DNA of 64,000 nt from Streptomyces sp. NBC_00223 (lineage in GTDB: Bacteria; Actinomycetota; Actinomycetes; Streptomycetales; Streptomycetaceae), in the NCBI RefSeq assembly GCF_036199905.1, contig NZ_CP108109.1:3209501-3273500 (forward strand). The letters are read 5' to 3'. Of the stretch, positions 52,901 to 60,309 are shown piece after piece; position 1 is the first letter of the stretch; each line of letters begins with the position of its first letter. The position numbers were made by a program, and so were the translations under genes. Below the pieces are notes generated by a model that did not search any database, was not told the origin of the DNA, and saw only the letters and a list, made by a program, of their open reading frames with translations.

Positions 52901-54361
52901 TACACGGTCGGCGAGCCCACCGTCCGGATCGCCACCGTGGTGCGCGGCGGGGAGCACCGGATCCAGGCGGTGAAGCTGCGGATCACCGAACAGGGCTTCG
53001 CGGTGGGCGCGTTCTCGCTGCCGGTCACCCTGCGGTACCGGCTGCGGATCAGCGACGAGCAGGCGGAGTTCGTGGCCAATCTGCCCGTACGGCTGGCCCG
53101 CGAGGAGGAGTTCCGGCGCATCCCCAACGCCTTCCAGGACGGCGCGACCGGGCGGCCGGTGCACGACCCCGACATGTTCTACGGCCGGGACGACCTCATC
53201 GACCGTATCCGCTCCCGGCTGCGGGAGGCGGGCAACCCCGGGGTCGGGGTGGCGATCTTCGGGCAGAAGCGCGCGGGCAAGTCCTCGATCCGGCACCATC
53301 TGTGCAAGCGGCTGCGGGAGTTGGACGGTCTGCCGGTGGTGGACGTCGGCAACATCGGCACGCTCTCGCCCGAGCGGGACGACGAGGGCGGCACCCGGCT
53401 GCGGGCGCTGCTGATGTGGCGCATCCTGGAGGGCGCGCACGCGGCGCTGCGCCGGCTGGACCCGGACGACGACCACGGCGCCGGGCCGCTGATCCCCGAC
53501 GGGCTGACCAAGGCGGCCTTTCTGCGCAGCCCCGAACCGGTGCACGACTGCGCCGAGTTGATCCAGGCGCACCGGGACCGCTACCGGGGGCGGCCGCCGA
53601 CGCTGACCGTACTGATCGACGAGTTCCAGTACATCGATCTGTGGATCAGGCGCGGGATGCTGTCGTCGTCCTTCATGCAGTCGTTCAAGGCGCTGATCGA
53701 GCGTCAGATCTTCCATCTGGTGATCGTCGGGCAGGACGCGCTGGACCGGCTGATCCAGGAGGACCCCAATGTCTTCGGGGTGTTCACCACCGAGCGGGTC
53801 ACGTATCTGGTGGACACCGAGGCCCGTAAGCTCATCGAGCGGCCGATCAGGATCACCGACGGCACCCGTGAGATCAGCCGTTACCGGGAGCGGGCGGCCG
53901 ACCGGGTGATCGAGCTGACCGGTGGCAGCCCCTTCTACATCCAGCGGTTCTGCTGGCAGTTGGTGGAGTACATGAACTCCGAGCGCGTACCGTTCGTCAC
54001 CGAGGCCGATGTCGAGCAGGTCCGCGGCGACTTCCTCGAACAGCTGGAGGTCAAGGACTTCGACAACCTGGAGTCCCCCGGCTACACCGATCCGGACGCC
54101 GCGACCAGCAAGGAGTACCAGGACGTGCTGCTGGCCGTCGCCCGTGCGTCGCGGAACCAGGCCGCCACCCTCCAGGCGATCAACGCCGAGTACCGGGGCA
54201 GCCGGTTGCAGGAACTGCTCCAGGACCTCGAAGTGCGCGATGTCGTACGGCACGAGTCGGGGCGCTACCGGATCGTGGTGAGGCTCTACCAGGAGTGGCT
54301 GCTGCGGTACTTCGGCGCCACCGCGTACGGCTCCAACGCGTCGATCGGCAACGCGGTATGA
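49910..54361 (+). CDS. 1483-aa multidomain P-loop NTPase with N-terminal Sm-like barrel, TPR-like helices and Ig-like domain
   Basis: Residues 1-58 look like a small Sm/SH3-type barrel (VGSWVRVALLSGDSCEGLLEELTLNRMTV). A Pro/Ala-rich linker follows to about residue 150. TPR-like helical repeats (YAVKAHELDPRHARVAKCYA, AKAAYRKAIKRGGAK) cover about 160-720. A beta-rich segment near 945-1065 looks Ig-like. The C-terminal NTPase has FYGRDDLIDRI, Walker A GQKRAGKSS near 1120 and Walker B LTVLIDEFQYID near 1232, then a winged-helix-like end. The ATG at 49910 has AGGGGG upstream. The stop overlaps the next ATPase gene. The layout resembles STAND-type signalling NTPases; function unknown. Confidence 0.8.
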   Translation: MDVEFIQSVARVGSWVRVALLSGDSCEGLLEELTLNRMTVRQEDGVPVAVALAAVAMVKPLSPPSKGALPPTADRTPPAPEAAPAPAPVPAALPHLPGPTPAEPAAVPEPVAGHAPVAGHAPAAVPEPVRQPAPVRQPVTAPAEAARAAAVAIALDTVAELPVLPVDLEIDVAPENRGELLRIKDSFQYAVKAHELDPRHARVAKCYARTLHLWNAERDNAALARVLGAFAILKEDVESAHRYLNLAAEGGDVTAWRLLAVTSARRADPDTALYALLRLFRHTAPAADPAAWQALLVLLDAAAGTRARLGELRDAPGHDDDARADVGAALGSTVPVTVPAPRPAGALPLPGGRQAPAPRPAALVHTPVRGSAPAARAEALRKSGRAAAEDTYQTAKNLEHGKEFERAKAAYRKAIKRGGAKRESAVKDLAWLTRRIDGPEAALRVVEAEFPGLIRPGDALDNIMIDFLTGARRYPEALERLERQARRGDLTSSKRYHLLHQIAYVKLADGQDATADWQSVIDLNPEDQAAQRGLALALIQRGLSGDLDRAEELVRGHVAGQTETIRRRIAALRQGDNSGQDASDWMERMLEANDVLADSTPPLVTYVVQNYSELANSTKEGRERRRGRVNRGDLNTMAESARQWRATGQEENSVQAYISASVLARELGEPNAQRYLCLGLIILADIVRDRQQQESARDLYCAALAAADEREDDDRPRDVRTALIGYLRSLNGRLTGPRRRRDREESIPLVAKVADVLEEEYTRSGTAVFDLFPPLFADTGQPREVVLEALARRPALLDAAADHLGVTQRPGAPLRTELAAWQSVGDRWNRYRRQIEHARDELRQLTIEDGALESAITRVRELIEISPESLHEPLDRVLNGLYELQRFGREVSFEERENCLRLARGAAAEVRADIARGPTSLAVGLIEPVALHIQDLVEQARTYLLTSQPPRPELSLALEQSSGGHNGVVTVQIKVSNAPGMAPVESPQLVIADDPTLYTVGEPTVRIATVVRGGEHRIQAVKLRITEQGFAVGAFSLPVTLRYRLRISDEQAEFVANLPVRLAREEEFRRIPNAFQDGATGRPVHDPDMFYGRDDLIDRIRSRLREAGNPGVGVAIFGQKRAGKSSIRHHLCKRLRELDGLPVVDVGNIGTLSPERDDEGGTRLRALLMWRILEGAHAALRRLDPDDDHGAGPLIPDGLTKAAFLRSPEPVHDCAELIQAHRDRYRGRPPTLTVLIDEFQYIDLWIRRGMLSSSFMQSFKALIERQIFHLVIVGQDALDRLIQEDPNVFGVFTTERVTYLVDTEARKLIERPIRITDGTREISRYRERAADRVIELTGGSPFYIQRFCWQLVEYMNSERVPFVTEADVEQVRGDFLEQLEVKDFDNLESPGYTDPDAATSKEYQDVLLAVARASRNQAATLQAINAEYRGSRLQELLQDLEVRDVVRHESGRYRIVVRLYQEWLLRYFGATAYGSNASIGNAV

Positions 54362-55491
54362 GCGCGGCGGTGCCCCCGCAGGGGCCAGGGTCCGGGCCGG
54401 TGCCGGTGCCGGTTCCCGGGGTGAATCCGTACCGGCGGGCCGGGAGCGTGGTCGAGGGCGAGCTGTTCATCGGGCGCGGCGGGCTGCTGCGTACCGTGGA
54501 GTCCACCTGGCGCGACCCGGGCACGCCGACCAATCTGCGGGTCGTCGGCCATCACCGCACGGGCAAGACCAGCCTGGTCAGACGGGCGTTGACCACCCTG
54601 CCCGGCACCCGGCCCGATCTGATCCAGGTGTGGATCGACGTCAGCCGGCAGGAGTCCGGCATGGATGTCTTCCGCACGATCGCGAAGTCGGTCGTGGCCG
54701 CGTTACGGAAGGCGGGCGACTCGGCTCCGCCGGGGCTGCTCGCCGCGCTGGCGCCCATCAGCCAGGCCGTGCAACTCGCCGTCGAGTGGCACGACTTGGA
54801 GGGCGCGGTCAATGACTTCTTCGCCACCATGCACGAGGCGGGCCAGCACGGGCTGCTGGTGCTCGACGAGTTCGACCGGGCCGAGGGCGTCTTCAAGCGG
54901 CTGGCCGAATTCCAGCTGCTGCGGGCCGTGGTGAGCGATTCCGGCTGCACGATGGGCCTGATCACCGTCTCCCGCCGGGACATCGAGTCCATCGAGACGG
55001 ACGCGGCGGGCGGCTCGATCCTCGGCGGTGTCGTCGTCAACAAGCTCTACGTCGGCATGTTCGACGACAGCGAGACCGATCTGATGCTGGCCCGCGCGGC
55101 GGCCGTCGGGATCGGGCTGGCGGCGGCCCGCCCGCGGATCGTCGAGCACACCGGATCGCACCCCTTCCTGCTCGACGTGCTCTGCCGCAGCCTCGTCGAG
55201 GTCCAACTTGCCACCGGCGCACTGGACTTCCGTACGGCCTACGAGCAGGTCGAGGAGACCTTCGCGGACCAGTTCGCCCGGCTGCTGCGCAACATCCGCG
55301 GCGACACCGGGCGTGAGGTGGCCGCGCTGCTGCGGCAGGTCGCCGCAGGGACGGCCCCGGCGGGCCTGCACTCGCTCGAACTGTCCCGGCTGAGCCGGAT
55401 GGGCGTGGTCAGGACCGCCCCGGACGGCCGCCCCGAGCTGTTCTCGGCGGCGTTCGGGCGGTACGTGATGACGTCGGCGGTCGAAGCGTAG
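54358..55491 (+). CDS. Small P-loop ATPase partner
   Basis: This 377-aa AAA/STAND-like ATPase has a box before the P-loop (NPYRRAGSVVEGELFIGRGGLL), Walker A GHHRTGKTSL near residue 65 and Walker B GLLVLDEFDRAEG near 165. A conserved Ser/Arg segment follows (LITVSRRDIESIE). The C-terminal region has HPFLLDVLCRSLVE and a winged-helix-like end. It has no membrane segment. Its ATG overlaps the stop of the 1483-aa NTPase by four bases, so the two are made in concert and may form a hetero-oligomer. Function unknown. Confidence 0.8.
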   Translation: MSAAVPPQGPGSGPVPVPVPGVNPYRRAGSVVEGELFIGRGGLLRTVESTWRDPGTPTNLRVVGHHRTGKTSLVRRALTTLPGTRPDLIQVWIDVSRQESGMDVFRTIAKSVVAALRKAGDSAPPGLLAALAPISQAVQLAVEWHDLEGAVNDFFATMHEAGQHGLLVLDEFDRAEGVFKRLAEFQLLRAVVSDSGCTMGLITVSRRDIESIETDAAGGSILGGVVVNKLYVGMFDDSETDLMLARAAAVGIGLAAARPRIVEHTGSHPFLLDVLCRSLVEVQLATGALDFRTAYEQVEETFADQFARLLRNIRGDTGREVAALLRQVAAGTAPAGLHSLELSRLSRMGVVRTAPDGRPELFSAAFGRYVMTSAVEA

Positions 55492-55533
55492 GCCCGGCGG
55501 GTCCCCTCGGAAGTGCCTTGTACGGTCCGGGGG

Positions 55534-56232
55534 TTACGCGGCTTCGGCGCGTTCCAGATGTGCCAGGCAGGCGGCGGGCTCGGCGAAGGGCTCCAGCCGG
55601 GTGGCGTCCAGCGGGGCCCGCAGCTCCGCCAACGCGCCCTGCATCAGGCCCAGATGAATCCGGCACACCAACCGCTCGTGGGTCTCGGCCAGTTCGAGGA
55701 ACGGGCAGTGCCGCAGCCGGATCGCCTCCGGCGCTTCGCCGTCCGTAAGGTTCCCGGCGCCCTCCTGAGCCTCCGCTCCCCGGACCGGCTGCGGGTCGAA
55801 GCCGAGGTCGTCCAGCAGCGCGGTGAGCCGACTCGCCGCCTGGGCCGGCGTCAGTCGCGCGTACGGCTCGGGCCGGTCGACCAGATAGCCGCCCCACGCG
55901 CGGCCCGCCGCGACCGCCGCCTCCCCCGCGTCGGGTCCGGCCGCCGCGAGCCGGCCCAGCAGGATCTGGGCCAGCAGCCGGTAGCTGCGCGTGCCCCCGC
56001 GGTCCATGCCGGGCTTGGGCGCGTACTGGGTGCGCGGCCGCCCGGGACCTGAGTGCTCCGCCGGGGTCCGTACGACCGAGCCCTCGGCCACCAGCGCGTC
56101 CAGGTGGAAGCGCGCGGTGTTGGGGTGGACGCCGAGCCGCTGCGCCACCTCGGCCGCGCCCAGCGGCGTCGGTGCGGCCCGCAGCACGTCCCGTACCTCC
56201 GACCTGCGCGGACCCCGCTGTGCCGCGTTCAT
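55534..56232 (-). CDS. HTH transcriptional regulator with conserved cysteines (SufR-like)
   Basis: The 232-aa protein has an N-terminal winged helix (RSEVRDVLRAAPTPLGAAEVAQRLGVHPNTARFHLDALV) and a C-terminal region with HCPFLELAETH, VCRIHLGLMQGAL and AACLAHL. These cysteines are spaced like the Fe-S ligands of SufR-type regulators, so it may hold a cluster that senses redox or nitric oxide. The ATG overlaps the stop of a 43-aa ferredoxin-like remnant by four bases, and a DUF2249-cupin operon diverges upstream. Cluster binding is inference. Confidence 0.8.
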   Translation of the reverse strand: MNAAQRGPRRSEVRDVLRAAPTPLGAAEVAQRLGVHPNTARFHLDALVAEGSVVRTPAEHSGPGRPRTQYAPKPGMDRGGTRSYRLLAQILLGRLAAAGPDAGEAAVAAGRAWGGYLVDRPEPYARLTPAQAASRLTALLDDLGFDPQPVRGAEAQEGAGNLTDGEAPEAIRLRHCPFLELAETHERLVCRIHLGLMQGALAELRAPLDATRLEPFAEPAACLAHLERAEAA

Positions 56233-56360
56233 GGCCGTCGGCCCTCCGCTCGCGGAGGCAGGGCCGCGCTCAGCGGCCGGTCGCGCCCGGCGAGCCCCGG
56301 CTTCGAGGCGCCGGCCCGGCCCTTCACGTCCACGCACGGCCGCGCGATCACACAGGTCAT
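56229..56360 (-). CDS. 43-aa internally deleted ferredoxin-like remnant
   Basis: The product begins MTCVIARPCVDVKGRAGASK and ends with RDRPLSAALPPRAEGRRP. Its start matches the N-terminus of actinobacterial seven-iron ferredoxins (MTYVIAQPCVDVK) and its end matches their C-terminus (GGASKLG, RDHPFVAALPP), with the middle, including nearly all cluster cysteines, missing. The frame is intact, GGAGGAAGAGGA lies just upstream, and its stop overlaps the regulator start by four bases. It cannot bind the usual clusters. It may be a decaying gene kept as a coupling cistron or a short peptide with its own role. Comparison is from memory. Confidence 0.65.
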   Translation of the reverse strand: MTCVIARPCVDVKGRAGASKPGLAGRDRPLSAALPPRAEGRRP

Positions 56361-56397
56361 GACGTCCTCTTCCTCCGCACGCTCACCCTCGCCGATG

Positions 56398-56422
56398 TTT
56401 TTACGAATAGTACCTGTAATAA
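56398..56422. promoter_or_regulatory. Candidate operator dyad between the HTH and DUF2249 operons
   Basis: TTTTTAC and GTAATAA form 7-bp arms with one mismatch around an 11-base spacer, in a short AT-rich stretch of the divergent promoter region. This is a plausible site for the SufR-like regulator. Confidence 0.4.
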
Positions 56423-56460
56423 TGGTGATTCCCCTGCCGGGGGCAGAGAAGGGAAGCACC

Positions 56461-56814
56461 GTGACGTCGTCCTCAGAGATCCACATCCAGGCCACCGCGA
56501 CCGACCCGGCCGACCGTTCGGCGGCCGCCGTCCAACACGGCTGTCCTCAGCAGCCCGACCCGTCCGACCTGGCCGACCTGGCCGACGTGATCGACGTACG
56601 GGAGATCCCGCACGGGCAGCGCCATCCGCGGATCTTCGCCCGCTGGGCCCGGCTGGCTCCCGGCGACGGCTTCACCCTGGTCAACAACCACGACCCCAAG
56701 CCGCTGCGCCGGGAGTTCGAGGCCACCCACCCGGGCGCCTTCACCTGGGACTACGTCGAGTCCGGCCCCGAGCTGTGGCGGGTGCGGATCGGACGGGCGG
56801 CCGTCGATGTCTGA
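56461..56814 (+). CDS. DUF2249 domain protein
   Basis: The 117-aa protein is mostly one DUF2249 domain: IDVREIPHGQRHPRIFARWARLAPGDGFTLVNNHDPKPLRREFEATHPGAF, then WDYVESGPELWRVRIGR. The domain is found with hemerythrin and nitric oxide-related proteins. The N-terminal 40 residues are polar, with one Cys in QHGCPQQ. The GTG at 56461 follows AAGGGAAG. It overlaps the downstream cupin gene by eight bases and diverges from the Cys-rich regulator, pointing to redox or NO stress. Confidence 0.85.
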   Translation: MTSSSEIHIQATATDPADRSAAAVQHGCPQQPDPSDLADLADVIDVREIPHGQRHPRIFARWARLAPGDGFTLVNNHDPKPLRREFEATHPGAFTWDYVESGPELWRVRIGRAAVDV

Positions 56815-57220
56815 CGCCGACGGCGCCCCGGCGCCGGTCCCCACAACCCCGCGCGTCCTCTGCGACGTCAAAGCCCTCACCACGCTCGCCCCCGGCTCGG
56901 CCGGCGCCCTGTGGAAGCTGGCCGAGTCCGGCCGCCAACTGGACGCCAATGTCGTCCATCTCCCGCCCCACCAGCGCGTGGACACGCACAGCGAACCGGA
57001 TCTGGACGTACTGCTGCTGGTGGTCTCCGGCGAGGGCACGCTGCGCAGTCCGCACCGACCGCAGCGTCTCGCGGAGGGCACGCTGCTCTGGCTGCCGCAC
57101 GGGTCCGCGCGCAGTATCACGGCGGGCGAGCGGGGGCTGTTCTATCTGACCGTTCACCGCCGGCGGCCGGGCATGCGGATCGGGCGCCGGGAGGGTGATC
57201 CGGGCCCGGACGTCGCGTAA
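56807..57220 (+). CDS. Cupin domain protein (DUF2249 partner)
   Basis: The 137-aa protein is a single cupin: LDANVVHLPPHQRVDTHSEPDLDVLLLVVSGEG, then LAEGTLLWLPHGSARSITAGERG. Metal ligands could come from H-x-H-like residues in the first motif (PPHQRVDTHSE), although the spacing is not the classical pattern. It ends in a basic tail. The ATG overlaps the DUF2249 gene by eight bases, so both are translated together. It may modulate or sense a metabolite; no enzyme activity is identifiable. Confidence 0.8.
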   Translation: MSDADGAPAPVPTTPRVLCDVKALTTLAPGSAGALWKLAESGRQLDANVVHLPPHQRVDTHSEPDLDVLLLVVSGEGTLRSPHRPQRLAEGTLLWLPHGSARSITAGERGLFYLTVHRRRPGMRIGRREGDPGPDVA

Positions 57221-57266
57221 CGGGTGCCGCGTGGCGGGCAGCGCCGCGTGCGGAGGCGGCTCAGGC

Positions 57267-57599
57267 TCAGACGATCTTCGCGACGGTCAGCAGGACGGCG
57301 GAGTCCTCCAGCGCCTCCACGCTGTGCCGTTCCGGCGGTACGACGATCAGATCGCCGATCCGTCCCTCCCACGACGTGGACCCGCCGGTCAGCCGGACCC
57401 GTCCGCGCAGCACGATCAGCGTGGCCTCGCCGGGGTTCTCGTGCTCGGCGAGGACCGTGCCCGCGGTGAGCGCGACGAGGGTCTGCCGCAGCACGTTCTC
57501 GTGACCGCCGAAGAGCGTTTCCGAGCTGCGCCCGTGCGAGGACGCGGCGGCGCGCTCCAGGTGTTCACGGGTCTGAGCGTCCAGTGAGAGTTTGCGCAT
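57267..57599 (-). CDS. Cupin domain protein
   Basis: The 110-aa product has an N-terminal helical stretch (LDAQTREHLERAAASSHGRSSETLFGGH) and a cupin core (GTVLAEHENPGEATLIVLRGRVRLTGG and GDLIVVPPERHSVEALED). Candidate metal ligands are the His of AEHENPGE, the Glu of PGEATL and the His of PPERHSV. It is 46 bp from the convergent cupin gene. It may be a small stress or detoxification cupin; the substrate is unknown. Confidence 0.8.
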   Translation of the reverse strand: MRKLSLDAQTREHLERAAASSHGRSSETLFGGHENVLRQTLVALTAGTVLAEHENPGEATLIVLRGRVRLTGGSTSWEGRIGDLIVVPPERHSVEALEDSAVLLTVAKIV

Positions 57600-57723
57600 G
57601 CCCCCCAGTCTGCCCGCCCCACCCCCACCCCGCCCCCGCACACCCCACCACGGCCGGCGGCCCGACGCGACGCCGTCCCGAAACCACGCCGGCGGCCCCC
57701 ACACCCCCGCCGCCCCGGGCGGG

Positions 57724-59145
57724 TCAGTCGCGGTGCCAGGCCGCGAGCAGCTGTTCCGGTCCGTACGACGCCTGAAGGCCGGAGCAGTCCACGCCGCTGC
57801 GTGACACCGCGACGAGCGGGACCGGGTCGTCGGTGAGCGCGGCCCGGTGCTTGTGCAGCGCGGCGAGGTCGTGGCTGTCGAAGGCGGAGTTCTCCAGCCA
57901 CTTGACCGAGCCGAGGAAGAGCAGTTCCTTGGCCACGGGCTGCCGGTCGGCGCCCACCAGGTCGATCTCGATGTCGTTGCTCCGGGTCCAGTAGCCGCCG
58001 ACGGCCGGGGCCGCGGGCAGTCTGCCGTCGGGCAGCAGACGGGCCAGGGACTCACGGATCAGCGGTTCGACCGCGCGGCCCCGCCAGCTCGTCCACTGTT
58101 TCTTGATCCGGTTCAGGGTGAGGTCGCCCCGCATCCGTTCGATCTCCGCCATGTGCGGATCGAGGAAGGCCAGCCAGAACCGCAGATAGGGGTCGGCGAC
58201 CCGGTAGCGGCGTTCCTTGGAGGGCCGCAGCGAGAGAGGGAGGTCGGCGGCGACCACCCGCTTCTCGATCAGCAGGTCGGTGGCCCGGGTGAGCGTGGTG
58301 TGGGCGACACCGCCCGCCGCGCGCGCGATATTGGTGAAGGTCCGCTCGCCCGAACCGATGGCCCGCAGTACCTCCCGGCTCATGGCCTGTGGCGGGAACT
58401 CCGCGGCCAGCGACCTTTCCGCCGAGACCAGCAGCGCGGAGATCGGGCTGTCCAGGGCCTCGCGCAGGAACTCCCACAGGCTCGCTCCCGGCCGCCACTC
58501 CGCGCAGATCAGCGGCAGTCCGCCGGTGACCAGCGTGGCGTCGAAGGCCGCCGCCGGTTCCAGGCCGAGCATCTCGCCGATGTCGGCGGGGTTGAGGGGG
58601 CCCACCACCATCTCCCGGCCGCGCTGGTGGAAGGGCCGCTCATAGCTGTTGAGCGCCTCCATCATCGACAGGTCGGAGCCGACGAGGAGCAGCAGCACCG
58701 GCTTGCGGCTCAGATTCCGGTCCCAGGCCCGTTGCAGCATGCCCTCGAAGGCGTCGATCCGTTCCATGAGATAGGGCACCTCGTCGAACACGACCACGCT
58801 CGGCCGGTCGTCGGGCAGGATCTCGGCGAGCAGCCGGAAGGCCGCGTTCCACTGCCCGGGGGCCTCCTCGACGAAGGCGTCCCGGCCCGGCAGGGTCGAG
58901 GTCCGTACCGCGTCGAGCAGCTCGGACAGCTCGTCCTCGGCGGAGCCGCCGGCGGCCGTGAAGAAGACATACGGCACCCCCGTACGCCGCAGGAACTCCT
59001 CGACCAGGCTCGACTTGCCGACCCGGCGGCGCCCCCGCATCAGCACGCACTGCCCGGGGCGGGCCGCCCCGACGCCCTCGCCGACCTGGTCGAGTGCCGT
59101 GCCGAGCGCCCGCAGCTCCCGCTTCCGACCGATGAAACGCTGCAT
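57724..59145 (-). CDS. Archaeal-type ATPase with C-terminal DUF234-like domain
   Basis: The 473-aa protein begins MQRFIGRKREL, with Walker A GRRRVGKSSLVEEFLRR near residue 45 and Walker B VVVFDEVPYLMER near 120. GSDLSMMEALNS and YERPFHQRGREM match the family. A winged helix (GSGERTFTNIARAAGGVAHTTLTRATDLLIEKRVV) precedes the C-terminal DUF234-like part. There NDIEIDLVG aligns with a PD-(D/E)xK core, but the expected E-x-K is LGSVK, so nuclease activity is doubtful. The ATG at 59145 with GGAAG upstream is preferred over longer starts that read through the palindrome. Members of this family occur on mobile elements and in defence islands. Confidence 0.82.
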   Translation of the reverse strand: MQRFIGRKRELRALGTALDQVGEGVGAARPGQCVLMRGRRRVGKSSLVEEFLRRTGVPYVFFTAAGGSAEDELSELLDAVRTSTLPGRDAFVEEAPGQWNAAFRLLAEILPDDRPSVVVFDEVPYLMERIDAFEGMLQRAWDRNLSRKPVLLLLVGSDLSMMEALNSYERPFHQRGREMVVGPLNPADIGEMLGLEPAAAFDATLVTGGLPLICAEWRPGASLWEFLREALDSPISALLVSAERSLAAEFPPQAMSREVLRAIGSGERTFTNIARAAGGVAHTTLTRATDLLIEKRVVAADLPLSLRPSKERRYRVADPYLRFWLAFLDPHMAEIERMRGDLTLNRIKKQWTSWRGRAVEPLIRESLARLLPDGRLPAAPAVGGYWTRSNDIEIDLVGADRQPVAKELLFLGSVKWLENSAFDSHDLAALHKHRAALTDDPVPLVAVSRSGVDCSGLQASYGPEQLLAAWHRD

Positions 59146-59154
59146 ACGACTTCC

Positions 59155-59198
59155 TAGCGCGAGAGATAGTATCTCCAGCGATAGTATCTCTCGCGCTA
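59155..59198. promoter_or_regulatory. 44-bp palindromic operator upstream of the DUF234-type ATPase
   Basis: TAGCGCGAGAGATAGTATC and GATAGTATCTCTCGCGCTA are inverted 19-bp arms with only the paired central base differing, around a 6-base spacer. Each arm holds GATAGTATC, part of the 13-bp palindromes GAGATAGTATCTC (59163-59175) and GCGATAGTATCTC (59178-59190). It ends ten bases upstream of the ATPase start codon. It is much less GC-rich than the flanks and looks like a strong, cooperative repressor site. Confidence 0.7.
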
Positions 59199-59265
59199 CC
59201 ATTGTCGCGAGACAGCACCATCCAAGGGAAGGTTCCCCGGTCCCGTGGCCTCCCGCAGTGCGGGG

Positions 59266-60309
59266 TCAGACGATGCCCGCTGTGCGGAGGCGGGTGATGA
59301 GGGCGGGGAGAGTGGCGGGTGGGGCCAGTTCGAGTTCGGCCGCGTACGCGTAGTGGCCCGAGCGGCGAAGGTGTGCGGCGAGGTCGCGTACGGAGTCCCG
59401 GTCACCGACCGCCGCGGCGGACCGCAGCGTCCTGCTCGCCTGGTCGTAGTCGCCGCGGCGCCGCAGCTCCGCGGCGGCATCCCGGGCAGGCGGCTCCTCC
59501 GCCTCGCCGCACCCCCGCTCGTGCTCGCCGGACGGCCCGGCGGCGGTGTTCCGCACCAACGGGATACCACTGCCGTCCCCCGTACAGCCGAGCTGCGGCG
59601 CGGGCATCCCGCGCCCGCCGAGCCGTGCCGTCAGCCGCGCGTAGACCGTGCCGACGTCCAGCGTCTCGGGCCCGCCGGGCAGCCCCTGCTCCAACAGGTC
59701 GACCAGCGCGCCGGTGAAGGCCGTGTACGTCTCCCCCTCGGGCGAACGCGCCTGCCGCGTGGCCGCGCACGCGGTGAGTACGGCGGTGCCCTCGATCGCG
59801 GCCGAGTTGGCGAACACCGTGCCGTTCGCGGCGCCGCCCATCGCCCCCGGGATCGCCAGCGCGCTCCAGCAGCAGTCCAGCACGACGACCTTGCGCGGCA
59901 CCCCGGCCGCCTCGCGCAGCAGCGCGGTACGGACATGGCCGTAGTCCAGGGCGAGATGGGTGCCGCCGGGCTCGTAGGACCCGGGGAGCGCGAGGTGCAG
60001 GGCGCCGCCGCCGTCCTTGAGCGGGTCGGTGAGGCCGTGGCCCGCGTAGTAGACGAGCAGCGTGCCGTCCCCGGTGACCGCCCTCGCGGCGGCGCGGATC
60101 GCCGCGAGTACGGCCTCGGAGTCGGCCGGTTCGCGGACCACCGCGCAGTGCTCCGGGGGCAGGCCCCACACCCGGGGGTCGGTCAGGAGGGCGGCGAGGG
60201 CGTCCAGATTGCGTGCCACGGCGGGCAGTTGGCGGTCCGCGGGCATCGCGTCGTAACGCGACACCCCGATCAGCACGGCCCGCGAGGCCCCGGGGTCAGC
60301 CGGCGGCAC
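59266..60309 (-). CDS. Caspase-fold protease (EACC1-associated type)
   Basis: The 347-aa protein has a caspase/metacaspase C14 domain: RAVLIGVSRYDAM at the start, the catalytic His in LLVYYAGHGL near residue 100 and the catalytic Cys in KVVVLDCCWSALA near 165. It ends with two short helical repeats (ELRRRGDYDQASRTLRSA, HLRRSGHYAYAAELELA). The GTG start follows GGAGG and overlaps the EACC1 gene by 14 bp. Caspases next to EACC1 are predicted to be effectors in actinobacterial conflict systems. Its cleavage specificity is unknown. Confidence 0.88.
   Translation of the reverse strand: MPPADPGASRAVLIGVSRYDAMPADRQLPAVARNLDALAALLTDPRVWGLPPEHCAVVREPADSEAVLAAIRAAARAVTGDGTLLVYYAGHGLTDPLKDGGGALHLALPGSYEPGGTHLALDYGHVRTALLREAAGVPRKVVVLDCCWSALAIPGAMGGAANGTVFANSAAIEGTAVLTACAATRQARSPEGETYTAFTGALVDLLEQGLPGGPETLDVGTVYARLTARLGGRGMPAPQLGCTGDGSGIPLVRNTAAGPSGEHERGCGEAEEPPARDAAAELRRRGDYDQASRTLRSAAAVGDRDSVRDLAAHLRRSGHYAYAAELELAPPATLPALITRLRTAGIV

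Noticed and set aside
50681..54253. 1190-codon minus-strand open frame opposite the large NTPase
   Set aside because: The plus-strand protein has clear Walker motifs and coupling, while this frame is a low-complexity shadow.
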